Below, piece after piece: positions 55,101 through 64,000 of a stretch of DNA of 64,000 nt. Within the stretch, counting starts at the first letter, position 1; every line of letters begins with the position of its first letter. The notes below the pieces were generated by a model. The model made no database searches and was not told where the DNA came from. It was given only the letters and a program-made list of their open reading frames with translations. A program made the position numbers and the translations under genes. The stretch is from Tuctoria greenei (taxonomy: Eukaryota > Streptophyta > Magnoliopsida > Poales > Poaceae), in the NCBI GenBank assembly GCA_036927565.1, contig JAYESD010000003.1, positions 187,631,499 through 187,695,498 on the forward strand. Reading direction: 5' to 3'.

Positions 55101-56323
55101 GAGTTGGAAGCAACGCGAGGAGGTCTTGGTCTCATAGCACTGATCGTGTCGATTAAGGCCCGCGTTGTATGCGGCCCTGCTGGACAAGTTTGAATTATAC
55201 CAGCGACATAGTGGAGAAATGGGCTCCAGCAAACTGACGTAGCTTAATACGTGTTTGTTGAGGCATATCGTTCCGTTTTATAGGTGTGGGTTGAGGGCAG
55301 CAAGGTGTAAATCAGCTGGTGGGCACGTCAGAGTATGCCCCACGCAGGGACCTCCCGCCCGTGACGGATCGACTAGTTCGACATTCGAGCGTTGGGTGAA
55401 AGGTGGTAATATACGACTAGTATTGAAGTGTTATGTAGGTACTATTGTAAGTACTCGTTGGCGCTTCTGAAAGTTCATATGTGTCATGTTGTCCGGGTGT
55501 GTCCTAATTACAATCACCGTCCCTCGCGGTAATAGAGTACTACTTGTTCACTGTGTCGTGACGTAGTAAATACTGAAGAAGTCAGAAGAATATGATATAT
55601 TGAATTATAATTGTTTAGCAAATTTTTGTGGCCTAGAGATAGCACAATTAAAAGTTTACAGTTTCCAAATAGTTAACTTGTAATAGCATTATGTGCTTTG
55701 GGCATGACATATCATCGACAAAGCGTTTCTTGTTTGTTTGTGGAGTCTATGATGTGTCGTGCCTGAGGAATGTCATTTGCTACTTAAAACATGACCATAA
55801 GGATCCACTTGTAGGCGAGTCTTTTACTGCTTTACCTTACCTATGCTTAGTATTCACCCTGCATATGTCTAGTGAGAAAGGTTAGTCTTGCTGAGCCCTA
55901 AGCTCAAGTTTGCAGTTAACAAGTTTTTGTAGATTACACAACTGATGATGGGTTCGACGACGAGGCTGCACCCCCTCCAGGGTTTACAGCCGAGTGGGAG
56001 CCCCGTACGCCGCCGTAAGTTTGGTGAGTGAGGGTTGCTAGTGCGAAGCATCCAGGACATGGATGACTTTGCTTTTGCATAGATAGTGCCGAGAGCGTAG
56101 CTATGATGTAAAGGTCACTTTCCTTATTGCTTAGTATTGTAAAACTTCCGCTGTGTTTATAAATAAAGACTTGGTATTATATGCTTTTCTATAATGCTTA
56201 TTTGGCAAGAACAACGTGTTAAGTTTTTATTCTCGTTCTTTTCTTGTATACTGTTGGGTGTCGCATCGCACGGCACCACCCAATGAGATCCTTGGATGTT
56301 GGGACTCCGGTCCCAAAACCTAA
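52137..56323 (+). repeat. Long solo LTR (4.2 kb) inside the gypsy LTR, duplication cctaa
   Basis: Element body 52142-56318, starting TGTAAAATCCC and ending ...GGGACTCCGGTCCCAAAA (the terminal CA is decayed). cctaa lies on both sides (52137-52141 and 56319-56323). Its end aligns with the minus-strand copy at 33756 (TGTTGGGTGTCGCATC block). A G/C-rich stretch at 52740-53900 holds open frames that look like leader or promoter sequence rather than genes, and AATAAAG near 56161 may be a poly(A) signal. No internal genes or primer site, hence a solo LTR. Confidence 0.8.
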
Positions 56324-57183
56324 GGAAGTGTAGTTGGTATAAGGGAGGTTTCTTTAGTCGCCCACAGGTGACAAAATCACGAACTTGTGGGTACAGTGGT
56401 ACAACGTTTGCAGAGTGTTAGAAACTATCATGATAGCCGTGCTCCCGGTTATGAGCACCTGAACAACTTACATGATTGGAGGAAATTTGGGATTTGGGAT
56501 GGTTATAGTTGGGTTATGGTTCGGTATTGGTCATGGTTATGGTTTGAGTTGTGAAAATTGAATATGGTCGATGATAATGGTAAGAACTTGGCATTTGGAT
56601 GGATAATCATTGTTGGATGTGACATAATGGTAACTGATGGAAATGTACTGGTTATTTGTAATTATTTGGGTTATGTTGGTATTAATTCACATAGACATCT
56701 TAGTATCCTTTTTATATGTTTTAAATGTACTTTTCAACAATTAGCCATTATTTATTATCATTCCTTGTTTAAGCTACATGTCATACTTTCCCACACTTAT
56801 TGAGTACGGCATGTACTCACCCTTGCAATTCTCCCCCACCAACAGTTTCAGGTGATGTTTGGAAGTACCCTGAAGATAATGCGGAGTACTAGGTTGTGTG
56901 CTGCCGTCGACTTGTCTGTGGTGTTGCTTGGAGCCGCACTTCCATATTTCCTTAGTTTTCTTAGCTACTTAATTAGATTATTTCCACTACAGTAGTATTA
57001 TCATTAATGATCATTAGAGTTGTAATTTGAGGATTATTTGAATATCGTAATAAAAGTACCTTCTTAATTAATTTGTGATGTGGTAATTATCTGTATATCG
57101 ATTGTGATGCACTTGTGTATGTGTGTTAAACATCCTGGGCACACATATACTGCACTTGGTTCATTTTTGAAACGAGTGTCACA

Positions 57184-57197
57184 AATTGGTATCAGAG
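57184..57197 (+). promoter_or_regulatory. Primer binding site of the del/Tekay-type element (tRNA-iMet)
   Basis: TTGGTATCAGAGCC directly after the LTR; complementary to initiator-Met tRNA. Confidence 0.9.
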
Positions 57198-57453
57198 CCA
57201 CAGGTTGGCCGTAGGACGCAACCTAGATATAATGGACACTAGAGCACATAGAAACACTCAAGAAACATTATGGATTGTTTGCTGAGCTGTTTGCTATGTA
57301 ATGTTTGCTTGTGTGCTTAGTCGAGGATTGTGGGATGCTTTAGAGTTTGCCACATCCATATAGGCTACTATAGGTAGTTGCTTAGTTTCATATCACTTGG
57401 TGCATATAGTTGGGGACTATTTTTTGAATTCTTCTCTCTTGCTCTCTCTCCAG

Positions 57454-58600
57454 ATGCCGAAGACTAGCAACCAAAGGGATGCCAATGAGAATAAGTAGAA
57501 CAATGGAGCACCTTAGAATAACAACAACGGACCTGGACCTGAGGTTGTAAACTTTCAGTAGTTATTGGCTATGCAAAATCAGTTGATGCAGACTGTGATG
57601 CAGACTTTGGGACAGCTGCAAGCCAATAATCAAAACCAACCCCATATGCTTCCACCACCACCACCCCCATCGCCTCATAACAGATTGGGAGAGTTTATGA
57701 GGACTAGGCCACCTACTTTTGCTCAAGCCACATAATCTATGGAAGCTGATGATTGGCTGAAATCTATGGAGAAGAAGCTCGCCATTGTCCTGTGCAGTGA
57801 CCTGGAGAAGGTTCTTTTTTCCTCCCATCAGCTAGTTGGAGTAGCTGCAGATTGGTGGGACTCATTATGCAATGCCCCTGAAAATCAAGAGAGGATCACT
57901 TGGGCTGAATTCAAGGAGAGTTTATGTTCTCACATTGTCCCAGAAGGCATCATGATTCTAAAAAGGCAAGAATTTGAGAACCTAAGGCAGAGAAAGTCAA
58001 GTGTGAGTCAGTATCTCAATAAATTCACTCAACTCTCAAGGTATGCTCCGGAAGATGTCAATCGGGACAGCTGCAAGCAGTACTTGCTCATGAGAGGTCA
58101 AAACAATGATATTCAAGTCCAATTGCTCAACTGTGACTATGCAATTTGCAAAAGCTTGTGGACAAAGCTATTGTGGTTGAGAACAAGGTTCCTGAGATGG
58201 AGCAAGACAATAAGAGGAAGGTGTCGTATCAAGGACAGCCACAAGGAAGCAATGTTCGCCCCCGCTTTGCACCACCAAATGCATCATACTACAACCCCTC
58301 TGCTCCTACGTATCGCGCTGCTATTCCACCACGCCCAACACAACCAATGCAGCAACGCCCCACTATGCAAACCCCTCGCCCTCCAATGCCTCAAGCACCT
58401 CTCGCAAACTTTCCTGCTAATGCTCAAAATCAAGCTCATCCAAACAACTCTGGTGCAGCAAGGTCATGCTATACTTGTGGTGAGGTAGGACACTTTGCAT
58501 CTCAATGTCCTAAGTCAGGCCTTGGTCAAGGGAACAATGCTCCAAGACAAAACCCAAGACCAAATAGAGGAGCGCTACAAGGCAATCGTGGATCGCAGAA
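57454..58600 (+). pseudogene. del/Tekay-type gag (broken)
   Basis: Capsid/nucleocapsid. ATG 57454 starts a frame with stops at 57496, 57514, 57559 and 57733, then a long open part (57739-58488). The Retrotrans_gag core spans about 57739-58120: EADDWLKSMEKKL, AADWWDSLC, TWAEFKESLCSHIVP, KRQEFENLRQ and SVSQYLNKFTQLSRYAP. A frameshift at about 58140 moves the reading into the next frame (from 58146), giving LVDKAIVVENK, a Pro/Gln-rich linker and a single CCHC knuckle CYTCGEVGHFASQC near 58468-58510. Gag then runs on into protease. Inactive, but well enough conserved for a firm assignment. Confidence 0.88.
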
Positions 58601-59335
58601 CTTCGTTCGTGGCAAGGTGAACCATGTCTCTACGGAGGAAGCGCAACAAGCGGATGATGTGGTGATTAGTATGTTTCTCGCAAACGCACACCCGTCGACT
58701 ATGTTATTTGATTCTGGAGCATCGCATTCATTCATAGCATCAAAGTATGTTGCCAAGTATAGTTTTCCCATATCTCATATGAAGTATACCATGTTGGTTA
58801 AATCTCCTAAAGGGGATATGTGGACGAATATAGTATGTCCAAAAGTAAGTCTTAGAATAAGGGGGGTAGACTTCTTCGCCAACCTCATTGTTTTTTATTC
58901 TCAAGGATTTTACATAATACTTGGTATGGACTGGTTAAGGAAACACAATTGAAATATTCAATGTGCCACGAAGATGCTGAAGTTGACAAATGAAGAAGGG
59001 GCCAGCATAGAGTTTGAAGCATCTCAAGACCCACCAAAGCAAGTGGAGCTGAATCAAATGGACGGTGCAGCAATTGAGGAAATTCCGATGGTGTGCGAAT
59101 TTTCGGATGTGTTTCTGGATGAGTTGCCAAGTATGCTGCCTGTCGTGACATAGAGTTTGTTATTGAATTAATACCTGGAACTACGCCTATAGCCAAGAGG
59201 CTATATAGGATGCCTCTTATGGAGTTAGCAAAGCTTAAGAAGCAAATCAAAGTACAGCTAGAGAAGGATTTCATTCACCCAAGCTCTTAGCCTTGGGGAG
59301 CATCAGTGATTTTCGTGGACAAGAAGGATGGATAT
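58600..59335 (+). pseudogene. del/Tekay-type pol start: protease and RT N-terminus (cut)
   Basis: The frame opened at 58146 continues through a retroviral-type aspartic protease: LFDSGASHSFIA around 58705-58740 contains the catalytic DSG, and IILGMDWL near 58915-58940 is the conserved second motif. TGA at 58950-58952 interrupts it. Reading continues through EFSDVFLDELPSMLP (about 59095-59140), shifts frame at about 59140, and gives DIEFVIELIPGTTPIAKRLYRMP, KKQIKVQLEKDFIHPSS, a TAG, then FVDKKDG, the first RT block. Copia-3 cuts it at 59336, before the RT catalytic motif. RNase H and integrase must lie beyond the window. Confidence 0.88.
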
Positions 59336-60859
59336 TGAATATAGCCTAGAGGGGGGGTGTCAATAGGCTTTTTGAAACTTTGTCGATCCCTAAAACACTT
59401 AACAGGTTGATCAAATACAGGGAAGGCCGGACTAGTCCTGTACGGTGCGGACTAGTACGGTGCACGCGGACTAAAAGATCAAGTAAATTGACAATGCTAC
59501 TTCCAGTACACGATGCAGCGAAAATCAGATTACGAGTAAAGTGTATTGATCCAATGAACCAATATATTGCAATGATCAAATATGATACAATGTTTCAAAG
59601 TGAATTTTACAATACTAAGCAAAACCTGGATTATGATGAAATATGGAACAAGAACACGCAAGACAAAGTTTTTATCCCGAGTTTCAATTCCACAGAGGAA
59701 TTTACATCCCCGTTGAGGATTCCACGGAGGACCTGGTCTTCACTAACCCTTCCCTCGTTGAATCGCCACAGAGGTCGATTCTCTTTCACTAACCACAAAG
59801 GGGCAAATAACTCGTTCAAGGGGGCTTTTTCACACGTTGAGGAATCCCCAAAGATTACAGTGATGAACACCACAAAACACACTAAAAAGATATACAATAA
59901 ACAATGAGAGTGTGCGAGAGATCAAACCCAAGAGCTCAAGATCGTGTGGAACAATTCTCTCCTTTGTCCATTTCCTAATCCTCAAAGATTTGATCCTTTT
60001 AGGTTTAGAATGAGTGGAGAGATGTATTTTTGGGCTTTTGGGGGCTGTGATGGTGTAGGGAGTTGAGAGAGATTGATGTATGGTCGTACACCTATATTTA
60101 TACTAGGGTTTCCAAAAGTTACCGTTAGAGTTTGCGATGTCTGGACTAGTCTGTGGTGGACACCGGACTAGTCCGGTGTGCGTGTGTGCGAGAAAATTTA
60201 AGTGTTGATGGATATCGGACTAGTCTTTTGAGGTGTAGACTAGTCCGATCTTAGTCAGAAACTTTTCGGACTAGTCAGGTAGATATTAACACTAGTCCGG
60301 TGTAATGAACACTGTGTAGGACTGAGGACAAGTCTGCACCTGTAGGGACTTGTCTGATTTTAGTCATAGAGTTTTCGGACTAGTCCGGTGTAGTGAAAAA
60401 CCGTAGGGCTAAGGACAAGTCCGGACTTGGAGGACTTGTCCGATTTTAGTGAAAGGATTATCAGACTAGTCCGGTTGATATCGGACTAGTCCGGTGTTGT
60501 GTAAATCTGAAGGGTTGCGGACGAGTACGCACTGGGGGAGGACTTATCCATTTTTAGTCAGAGATATCGGACTTGTCTGGTGCTGTTCGGACTAGTACGC
60601 ACATGTTGATTTTTGTGTAGTGAGTGTAATCTCTTTCACTTGAGCTCTTGGGGTGTGTTTCTCCAACACACTCCAAGCAAAATAATTTAATCTTTTCAGC
60701 TCCTGAGCTCTTTCCCCTTTAAATCCCCATTCTCTTTCCTTTTTGTGCTTTCTTCCTAATTTCTTTAAAACATGCGCTCATCTCAACAATTTTGTTAGGA
60801 TCTCATTGGTTTGTCATTAATCAACCAAAACCCATAAGGGATGCCTAGATGCACTTTCA
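59336..60859 (-). repeat. Copia-3 3' LTR
   Basis: 1524 bp. On the minus strand it starts TGAAAGTGCATCTAGGCATCCC at 60859 and ends GCCTAGAGGG-complement then ...TATTCA at 59336. A palindrome cluster occupies 60130-60605, upstream (on its strand) of TATAAATATAGG near 60093-60105. A U5 copy lies at about 59430-59465. The layout matches Copia-1 and Copia-2. Confidence 0.9.
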
Positions 60860-61333
60860 GTCTCCCCATTTTTGGTGATTGATGACAACCAATTGAGATT
60901 ACACAAATATGATAAAAACTCATTTTTTCATAAAGTGTGCACATATGAATTTTGAGCAAAAATAGCAAATGTAAGAATAATAAATATGTGCACTCTTTAT
61001 GGTGGGGTGCAAAGCTATGTGTGTGAGTAATAATATTGATGTGGATATGATAAGAGGCATAATCATAATTACATCAAGAATATCAAGCATACATAGCAGT
61101 TTTAAACATAAACAATTGATCATAAGCATAACATAGCCATCATTTCACAACACATGTACAAAAGCATGAGAGAGCATAATTAAAGTTTTACAAGATTAAA
61201 AGCATGACCTAGTAGCAACAAAACACAAAAGAGGAATATAACTCTCTCTGTCTCAAACTAATGCTACGACCTAAGACTACCCCTCAATCTCTCCCCCTTT
61301 GGCATCAAGGCACCAAAAAGGAAGAGGAGGGAT
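60860..61333 (-). other. Copia-3 3' untranslated region with two polypurine tracts
   Basis: On the minus strand AAAAATGGGGAGAC lies directly before the LTR. A second tract, AAAGGGGGAGAGATTG (61288-61303), comes shortly after the third-ORF stop, as in Copia-1 near 16018. No genes. Confidence 0.65.
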
Positions 61334-61389
61334 CTACTCGTCATCGCCGCCTTCATCCGCGTTGTTGGTCATTTCTTCGTCTTCTTCAT
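61334..61389 (-). pseudogene. Copia-3 third ORF: only the last ~18 codons
   Basis: Minus-strand acidic end (D/E-rich, then GGDDE and TAG at 61334-61336), followed by the same CTTTTTGGTGCCTTGATGCC stretch seen after the Copia-1 third ORF. Directly beyond 61390 the post-pol spacer begins, so about 1.5 kb of the ORF is deleted. Confidence 0.7.
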
Positions 61390-61716
61390 CGGACTAGTCC
61401 GAACTAGCGTAAATAGTGCGGACTAGTCTACAATGTGCGGACTAGTCCGGTGCGACCACAGATTAGTCCGTGGTTCCATGTACCGAAAAGTACAAAACTC
61501 TTTGTATATATATCCGAAGGTTCCTAATAAGGAATAGGGGACAAAGACACACAAATATTTTTGATGAATATGATCAGTAAACATACAACAATCAAGCTAT
61601 GACCATAATCCACCAAGGTCATGTAATTAACATAGTTTTTCGGAGAGAGATAGAGAGAGATGATTTTTCAACACAATCAACATGATTTTGAAGATGGCAT
61701 ATAGGTATGCAAGTTT
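61390..61716 (-). other. Copia-3 post-pol spacer with palindromes
   Basis: Exact CGGACTAGTCCG at 61390-61401 and 61438-61449, with two weaker copies between and after. Equivalent to the Copia-1 spacer 13401-14326 but shortened. Confidence 0.72.
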
Positions 61717-61842
61717 TCAAGCCACTTTTCGAGCATCAAGGATATTTAGTTCATTTAGGAACTCACAAAAGCATTTTTCATCAAGTGGCTTGGTAAATAT
61801 ATCGGATAGTTGTTTTTCAGTATTGACATGGGAAATGGCTAT
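61717..61842 (-). pseudogene. Copia-3 pol: RNase H C-terminus
   Basis: Minus-strand reading AISHVNTEKQLSDIFTKPLD followed by EKCFCEFLNELNILDARKVA and TGA (61717-61719), aligned with the last 40 codons of Copia-1 and Copia-2 RNase H. Upstream codons are separated by the element inserted at 61843. Confidence 0.9.
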
Positions 61843-62660
61843 TGTTAGAGTGTTGTTCCGGCAATTCTCCTCATACTACTGTTGGTAGCTTGCAGAGTTT
61901 GTAGTTAGGTATTGGGCGCGCAGAGATTTAGAACACGATGGCATGTAGACATAAGGATTTATGTGGTTCGGGCCGCCAGAGCATAATAACCTACTCCACG
62001 GGGTGTGGTTGTTGTATTGATCGTCTAGGCACTTGTGAACGTGTGTCAGAGTCTAGTATGAGAGTGTCTAGGAGTCGAGAGTTCCCAGAGAGGCCCTGTG
62101 TATCGTTCGACCAGTCCTTTTATAGCACAAGGACTGGTCGTTACATCGCTAGCCTGGCCCGACATATGGCCCTGGCAGTTACTGATGGTTAATACACAAT
62201 TATTGAGGTTAATTACCCTTAATGGTGTGGTAACGGGCCTTGACAGTGTTGTTACTGGAATTAAGGGCCATCTGATCGTGTGTAATGTGGTATTAATGAC
62301 ACTTAATCGGGTCTTGAAGTCTTTGATTGTCCCTCGTAGGTTCGAGCCGTTGGAGGTACACCAGTCTGATTGTTGAGGCTGAAGGTCCGACGGTTGGACA
62401 TCTGGCAGATCCGGAGCTTCCCTCTGTCGGGGGTTAGGTCCGAGGATATTGCGCAGGTGTTTAGAATGGAGCTTTCCCATATGTGGGACGTAGCTCCGAT
62501 TGCAGTATACACGTGGCAGCACCGGGGACTTACCATAGACGGGAGGCAGGTCCGGTCCCGTACGACACGTGGGGCCTTCAAATGCGTGCAACTCAGATAG
62601 GTGAAGTTCCTTTGGTCTTCTTGTAGTCCCAAGGGGTATACAGTACGTAGGGTACCGACA
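61843..62660 (-). repeat. Tat-type 3' LTR
   Basis: 818 bp. On the minus strand it starts TGTCGGTACCCTACG at 62660 and ends ACAACACTCTAACA at 61843. The minus strand carries CTATAAAAGG at about 62109-62118. Two CACGTG boxes at 62510 and 62566, 56 bp apart, correspond to the seven-unit array of Gypsy-1. Next to the start lies a purine-rich minus-strand stretch (GGTGGGCCCAGGGGGCCAC), a likely polypurine tract. Confidence 0.75.
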
Positions 62661-62994
62661 GTGGCCCCCTGGGCCCACCTCTGGGAGAGACTTTTTTGAT
62701 GAAGTCGTTCTGCCAAAGGTGGGTCCATCCTTAGGTTTTTGAGCCGTGTCTTCAAGGGTCTTCGGATGTGCCGTTGGCGGTAATTCGCAGTTAAACCAAT
62801 GCCGCGTAGCACATCCAAGATGCGGCAGGTGAGATCCAAGCATTGCAGGGGCTTACTTAAGAAGGAAAGCATGCACTGTTTGGGGAGTCTTTACGCCTTC
62901 ATTTGAACTTACGATCGAATCCTCCAAACTTTAGCCTGCTTTTCATCTCTCGCCCCATTGTGCTGCGATGGAGTTGGGTCTCCGCAAGAGCTGA

Positions 62995-64000
62995 CTTAAG
63001 ACTGACGGTGATTTGAAGAAGGTCCGGGCCCTCATGGGGTGGTCCAGTGACTTCTTCAACCACCAGGTCCGCGCCGGTAAGCTTCCATTCGAGAAGGAGC
63101 ACACCGACAACATGGTGTACTTCTCCGCGTACGCCATGGTGGTACTGATCCCACCCTTCTCCACTTTTCTCTTGATGCTGCTAGACTTCTATGGTCTGCA
63201 GCTGTACCACCTTGGCCTCCACTCCAATCTTCTGATGTCGATCATTGTCCACTTCTGTGAGATGTGGGTGGGTATTCCTCCCTGCGTTGAGCTCTTCCAC
63301 ACCTTCTTCACCATCCACACCACCGGAAAAAGTGATGAGTACCTTGACTTCTATTATTTTGTGAAGCGCAAGAAGTGTCCGTACAAGTGCTTGCGGTCGT
63401 TCCCTTCTGGCAAGTGGGACAACTGGAAGAAGGATTGGATTGTCATCAGGACAGAGGAGCATGAGAAGCTGGAGCTGCCCGGAGGCCTCCCCAATGTCGA
63501 CACTGAAGCTTGGAGCGAAGTTCCAGTGTTATCGGACGCCTTCAACCCTGCTCTGACCAGGATCCGCCAATGTGTGGAAGGAGGGGTGACTCCCCAGGCG
63601 ATAATCTACAACTTCCTGGTCAACAGGTGGGCTCCGCTGAAGAAGAGGGATAAGCTCGCTTGGGCCCTCAACAGCGTGATGGACGACGACTGGATCGAGA
63701 CCGGTTTGAAGTCCATCCTGGAAGGCGCAGCTTTGGAGTTTCACCTCAAAAAGTTCCAGCACGGCATCGACGTCGAGGGTGACGACTTGACTCCACCGGC
63801 GGCTTTTCTCCCTCTGAACATGGAGGCAGAGTTCAGCAGGGAGCTCTGGCGGAAGATGCCGGTGCTTGACGACCTTGGTGAAGTTAAGAGGCATTCGACC
63901 ACTGGGTTGGTGATCCCCGGAGCTTTCGAGGGTGGTCCCCCTTCTGCCCCGAGACAGAGAGTTGAGGTCGTGGGCAAGGGCAAAGAGTTGGCCGAGCCCT
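62995..64000 (+). CDS. PF04195-like protein, antisense ORF of the Tat-type element (3' end outside)
   Basis: Frame 1 is open from 62995 to the window end, at least 335 codons. An ATG at 62968 is separated from it by TGA at 62992-62994; the first Met inside the open part is at 63034. Recognisable blocks: MGWSSDFFNHQVRAGKLPF (63034-63090), PPFSTFLLMLLDFYGLQLYH (63151-63210), HFCEMWVGIPPCVELFHTFF (63250-63309) and SGKWDNWKKDWIVI (63409-63450). The last part is Asp/Glu- and Ala-rich. This is the domain named 'putative gypsy-type transposon' in plants; its biochemical role is unknown. Codon use is G/C-rich at third positions, unlike neighbouring DNA, and there is no internal stop, in contrast with copies X and Y. 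A short upstream exon or a start at 63034 are both possible. Confidence 0.72.

Larger units (their letters stand above)
50134..57182 (+). repeat. del/Tekay-type 5' LTR with a nested solo LTR
   Basis: Begins TGTAACACCC and ends GAGTGTCACA, an imperfect inverted pair, followed within two bases by the primer site. Without the 4177-bp nested element and one 5-bp duplication it is 2867 bp, within the usual size for this group. It carries a palindrome cluster (50285-50640), a TATA box at 50781 and another palindrome at 51141-51152. Confidence 0.8.
50134..59335 (+). mobile_element. del/Tekay-type Ty3-gypsy element (5' LTR to RT), cut by Copia-3
   Basis: A plus-strand gypsy element with a long 5' LTR, a TTGGTATCAGAGCC primer site, a gag with zinc knuckle, an aspartic protease and the N-terminus of RT. 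The gag-protease layout, long LTR and Met-tRNA site point to the del/Tekay group of chromoviruses; the integrase chromodomain that would prove this is beyond the window. The left flanking pentamer is tccac (50129-50133). Confidence 0.82.
59336..61842 (-). mobile_element. Copia-3: Sirevirus-type element on the minus strand, 3' part
   Basis: Within the window are its 3' LTR (59336-60859), polypurine tract, the last codons of the third ORF, the post-pol spacer and the end of RNase H. It is inserted in the gypsy RT; the left flank is gatat (59331-59335), and the right partner is outside. At 61843 it is itself cut by a Tat-type element. Most of the third ORF is deleted. Confidence 0.88.
61843..64000 (-). 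mobile_element. Tat-type Ty3-gypsy element, minus strand, 3' end in window
   Basis: The left LTR (61843-62660) with a minus-strand TATA box is the 3' LTR of a minus-strand element whose body extends past the window. The interior next to it encodes a plus-strand PF04195-like ORF, the antisense gene known between pol and the 3' LTR in Tat elements. The left flanking pentamer is gctat (61838-61842). Confidence 0.72.

Noticed and set aside
62303..62872. Minus-strand frame of 189 codons across the Tat-type LTR
   Set aside because: It crosses the LTR boundary at 62660 and overlaps another long frame; LTRs are not expected to code, and no domain is seen.

Overview
The window is nuclear DNA of a plant, very probably a grass. 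This rests on the families present: a plant L1-type LINE, Maximus/Sirevirus-type Ty1-copia elements with ~1.6 kb LTRs and an extra ORF after pol, Ty3-gypsy elements of Tat-, Athila- and del/Tekay-type, CACTA ends starting CACTACAA, a hAT-like element, and initiator-Met tRNA primer sites. I found no host gene, tRNA or rRNA. Essentially everything recognisable is mobile DNA, mostly broken, in nested insertions. Species cannot be told from sequence alone.

Left part (1-27632). A LINE pol remnant (1-2394) is followed by unassigned sequence. A Tat-type gypsy element, Gypsy-1, begins at 3826 (LTR 3826-4815, then gag). Its gag is split by a complete Sirevirus, Copia-1 (6224-18016, two LTRs, 5-bp duplication ctacg/ttacg), and the gag resumes at 18017. 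It is cut again at 18550 by a second Sirevirus, Copia-2, whose pol is nearly intact but which has lost its 3' end. Copia-2 runs out near 25950 against a truncated CACTA end (to 26314), which abuts a reversed Sirevirus LTR (26317-27632).

Middle part (27633-50133). Two remnants, X and Y, of a Tat-like element carry a plus-strand ORF resembling the 'putative gypsy-type transposon' family (PF04195). X is split by an Athila-type solo LTR (30574-38416) with a perfect GTAGG duplication. That solo LTR contains a copia-like LTR (31325-33112) and a 4.5 kb long LTR (33756-38274), which itself holds a hAT-like element (36250-37034). Y is split by a minus-strand Athila-type element with both LTRs (41046-49436) but no pol.

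Right part (50134-64000). A del/Tekay-type gypsy element (LTR 50134-57182, gag, protease, start of RT) sits in the PF04195-like ORF of Y. Its LTR holds a long solo LTR (52142-56318, duplication cctaa). Its RT is cut at 59336 by a reversed Sirevirus, Copia-3, whose RNase H is in turn cut at 61843 by a second Tat-type element. The plus-strand PF04195-like ORF of that element is open to the window end.

Most notable signal: the palindrome CGGACTAGTCCG and its one-base variants are packed upstream of the TATA box in the Sirevirus LTRs (12 exact copies in the Copia-2 LTR). They recur in the same place in the unrelated del/Tekay-type gypsy LTR. Three independent tandem arrays with 55-, 71- and ~78-bp periods and two miniature CACTA ends full of ACTTACGTCGG repeats are also present. 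I found no clearly new biological system.
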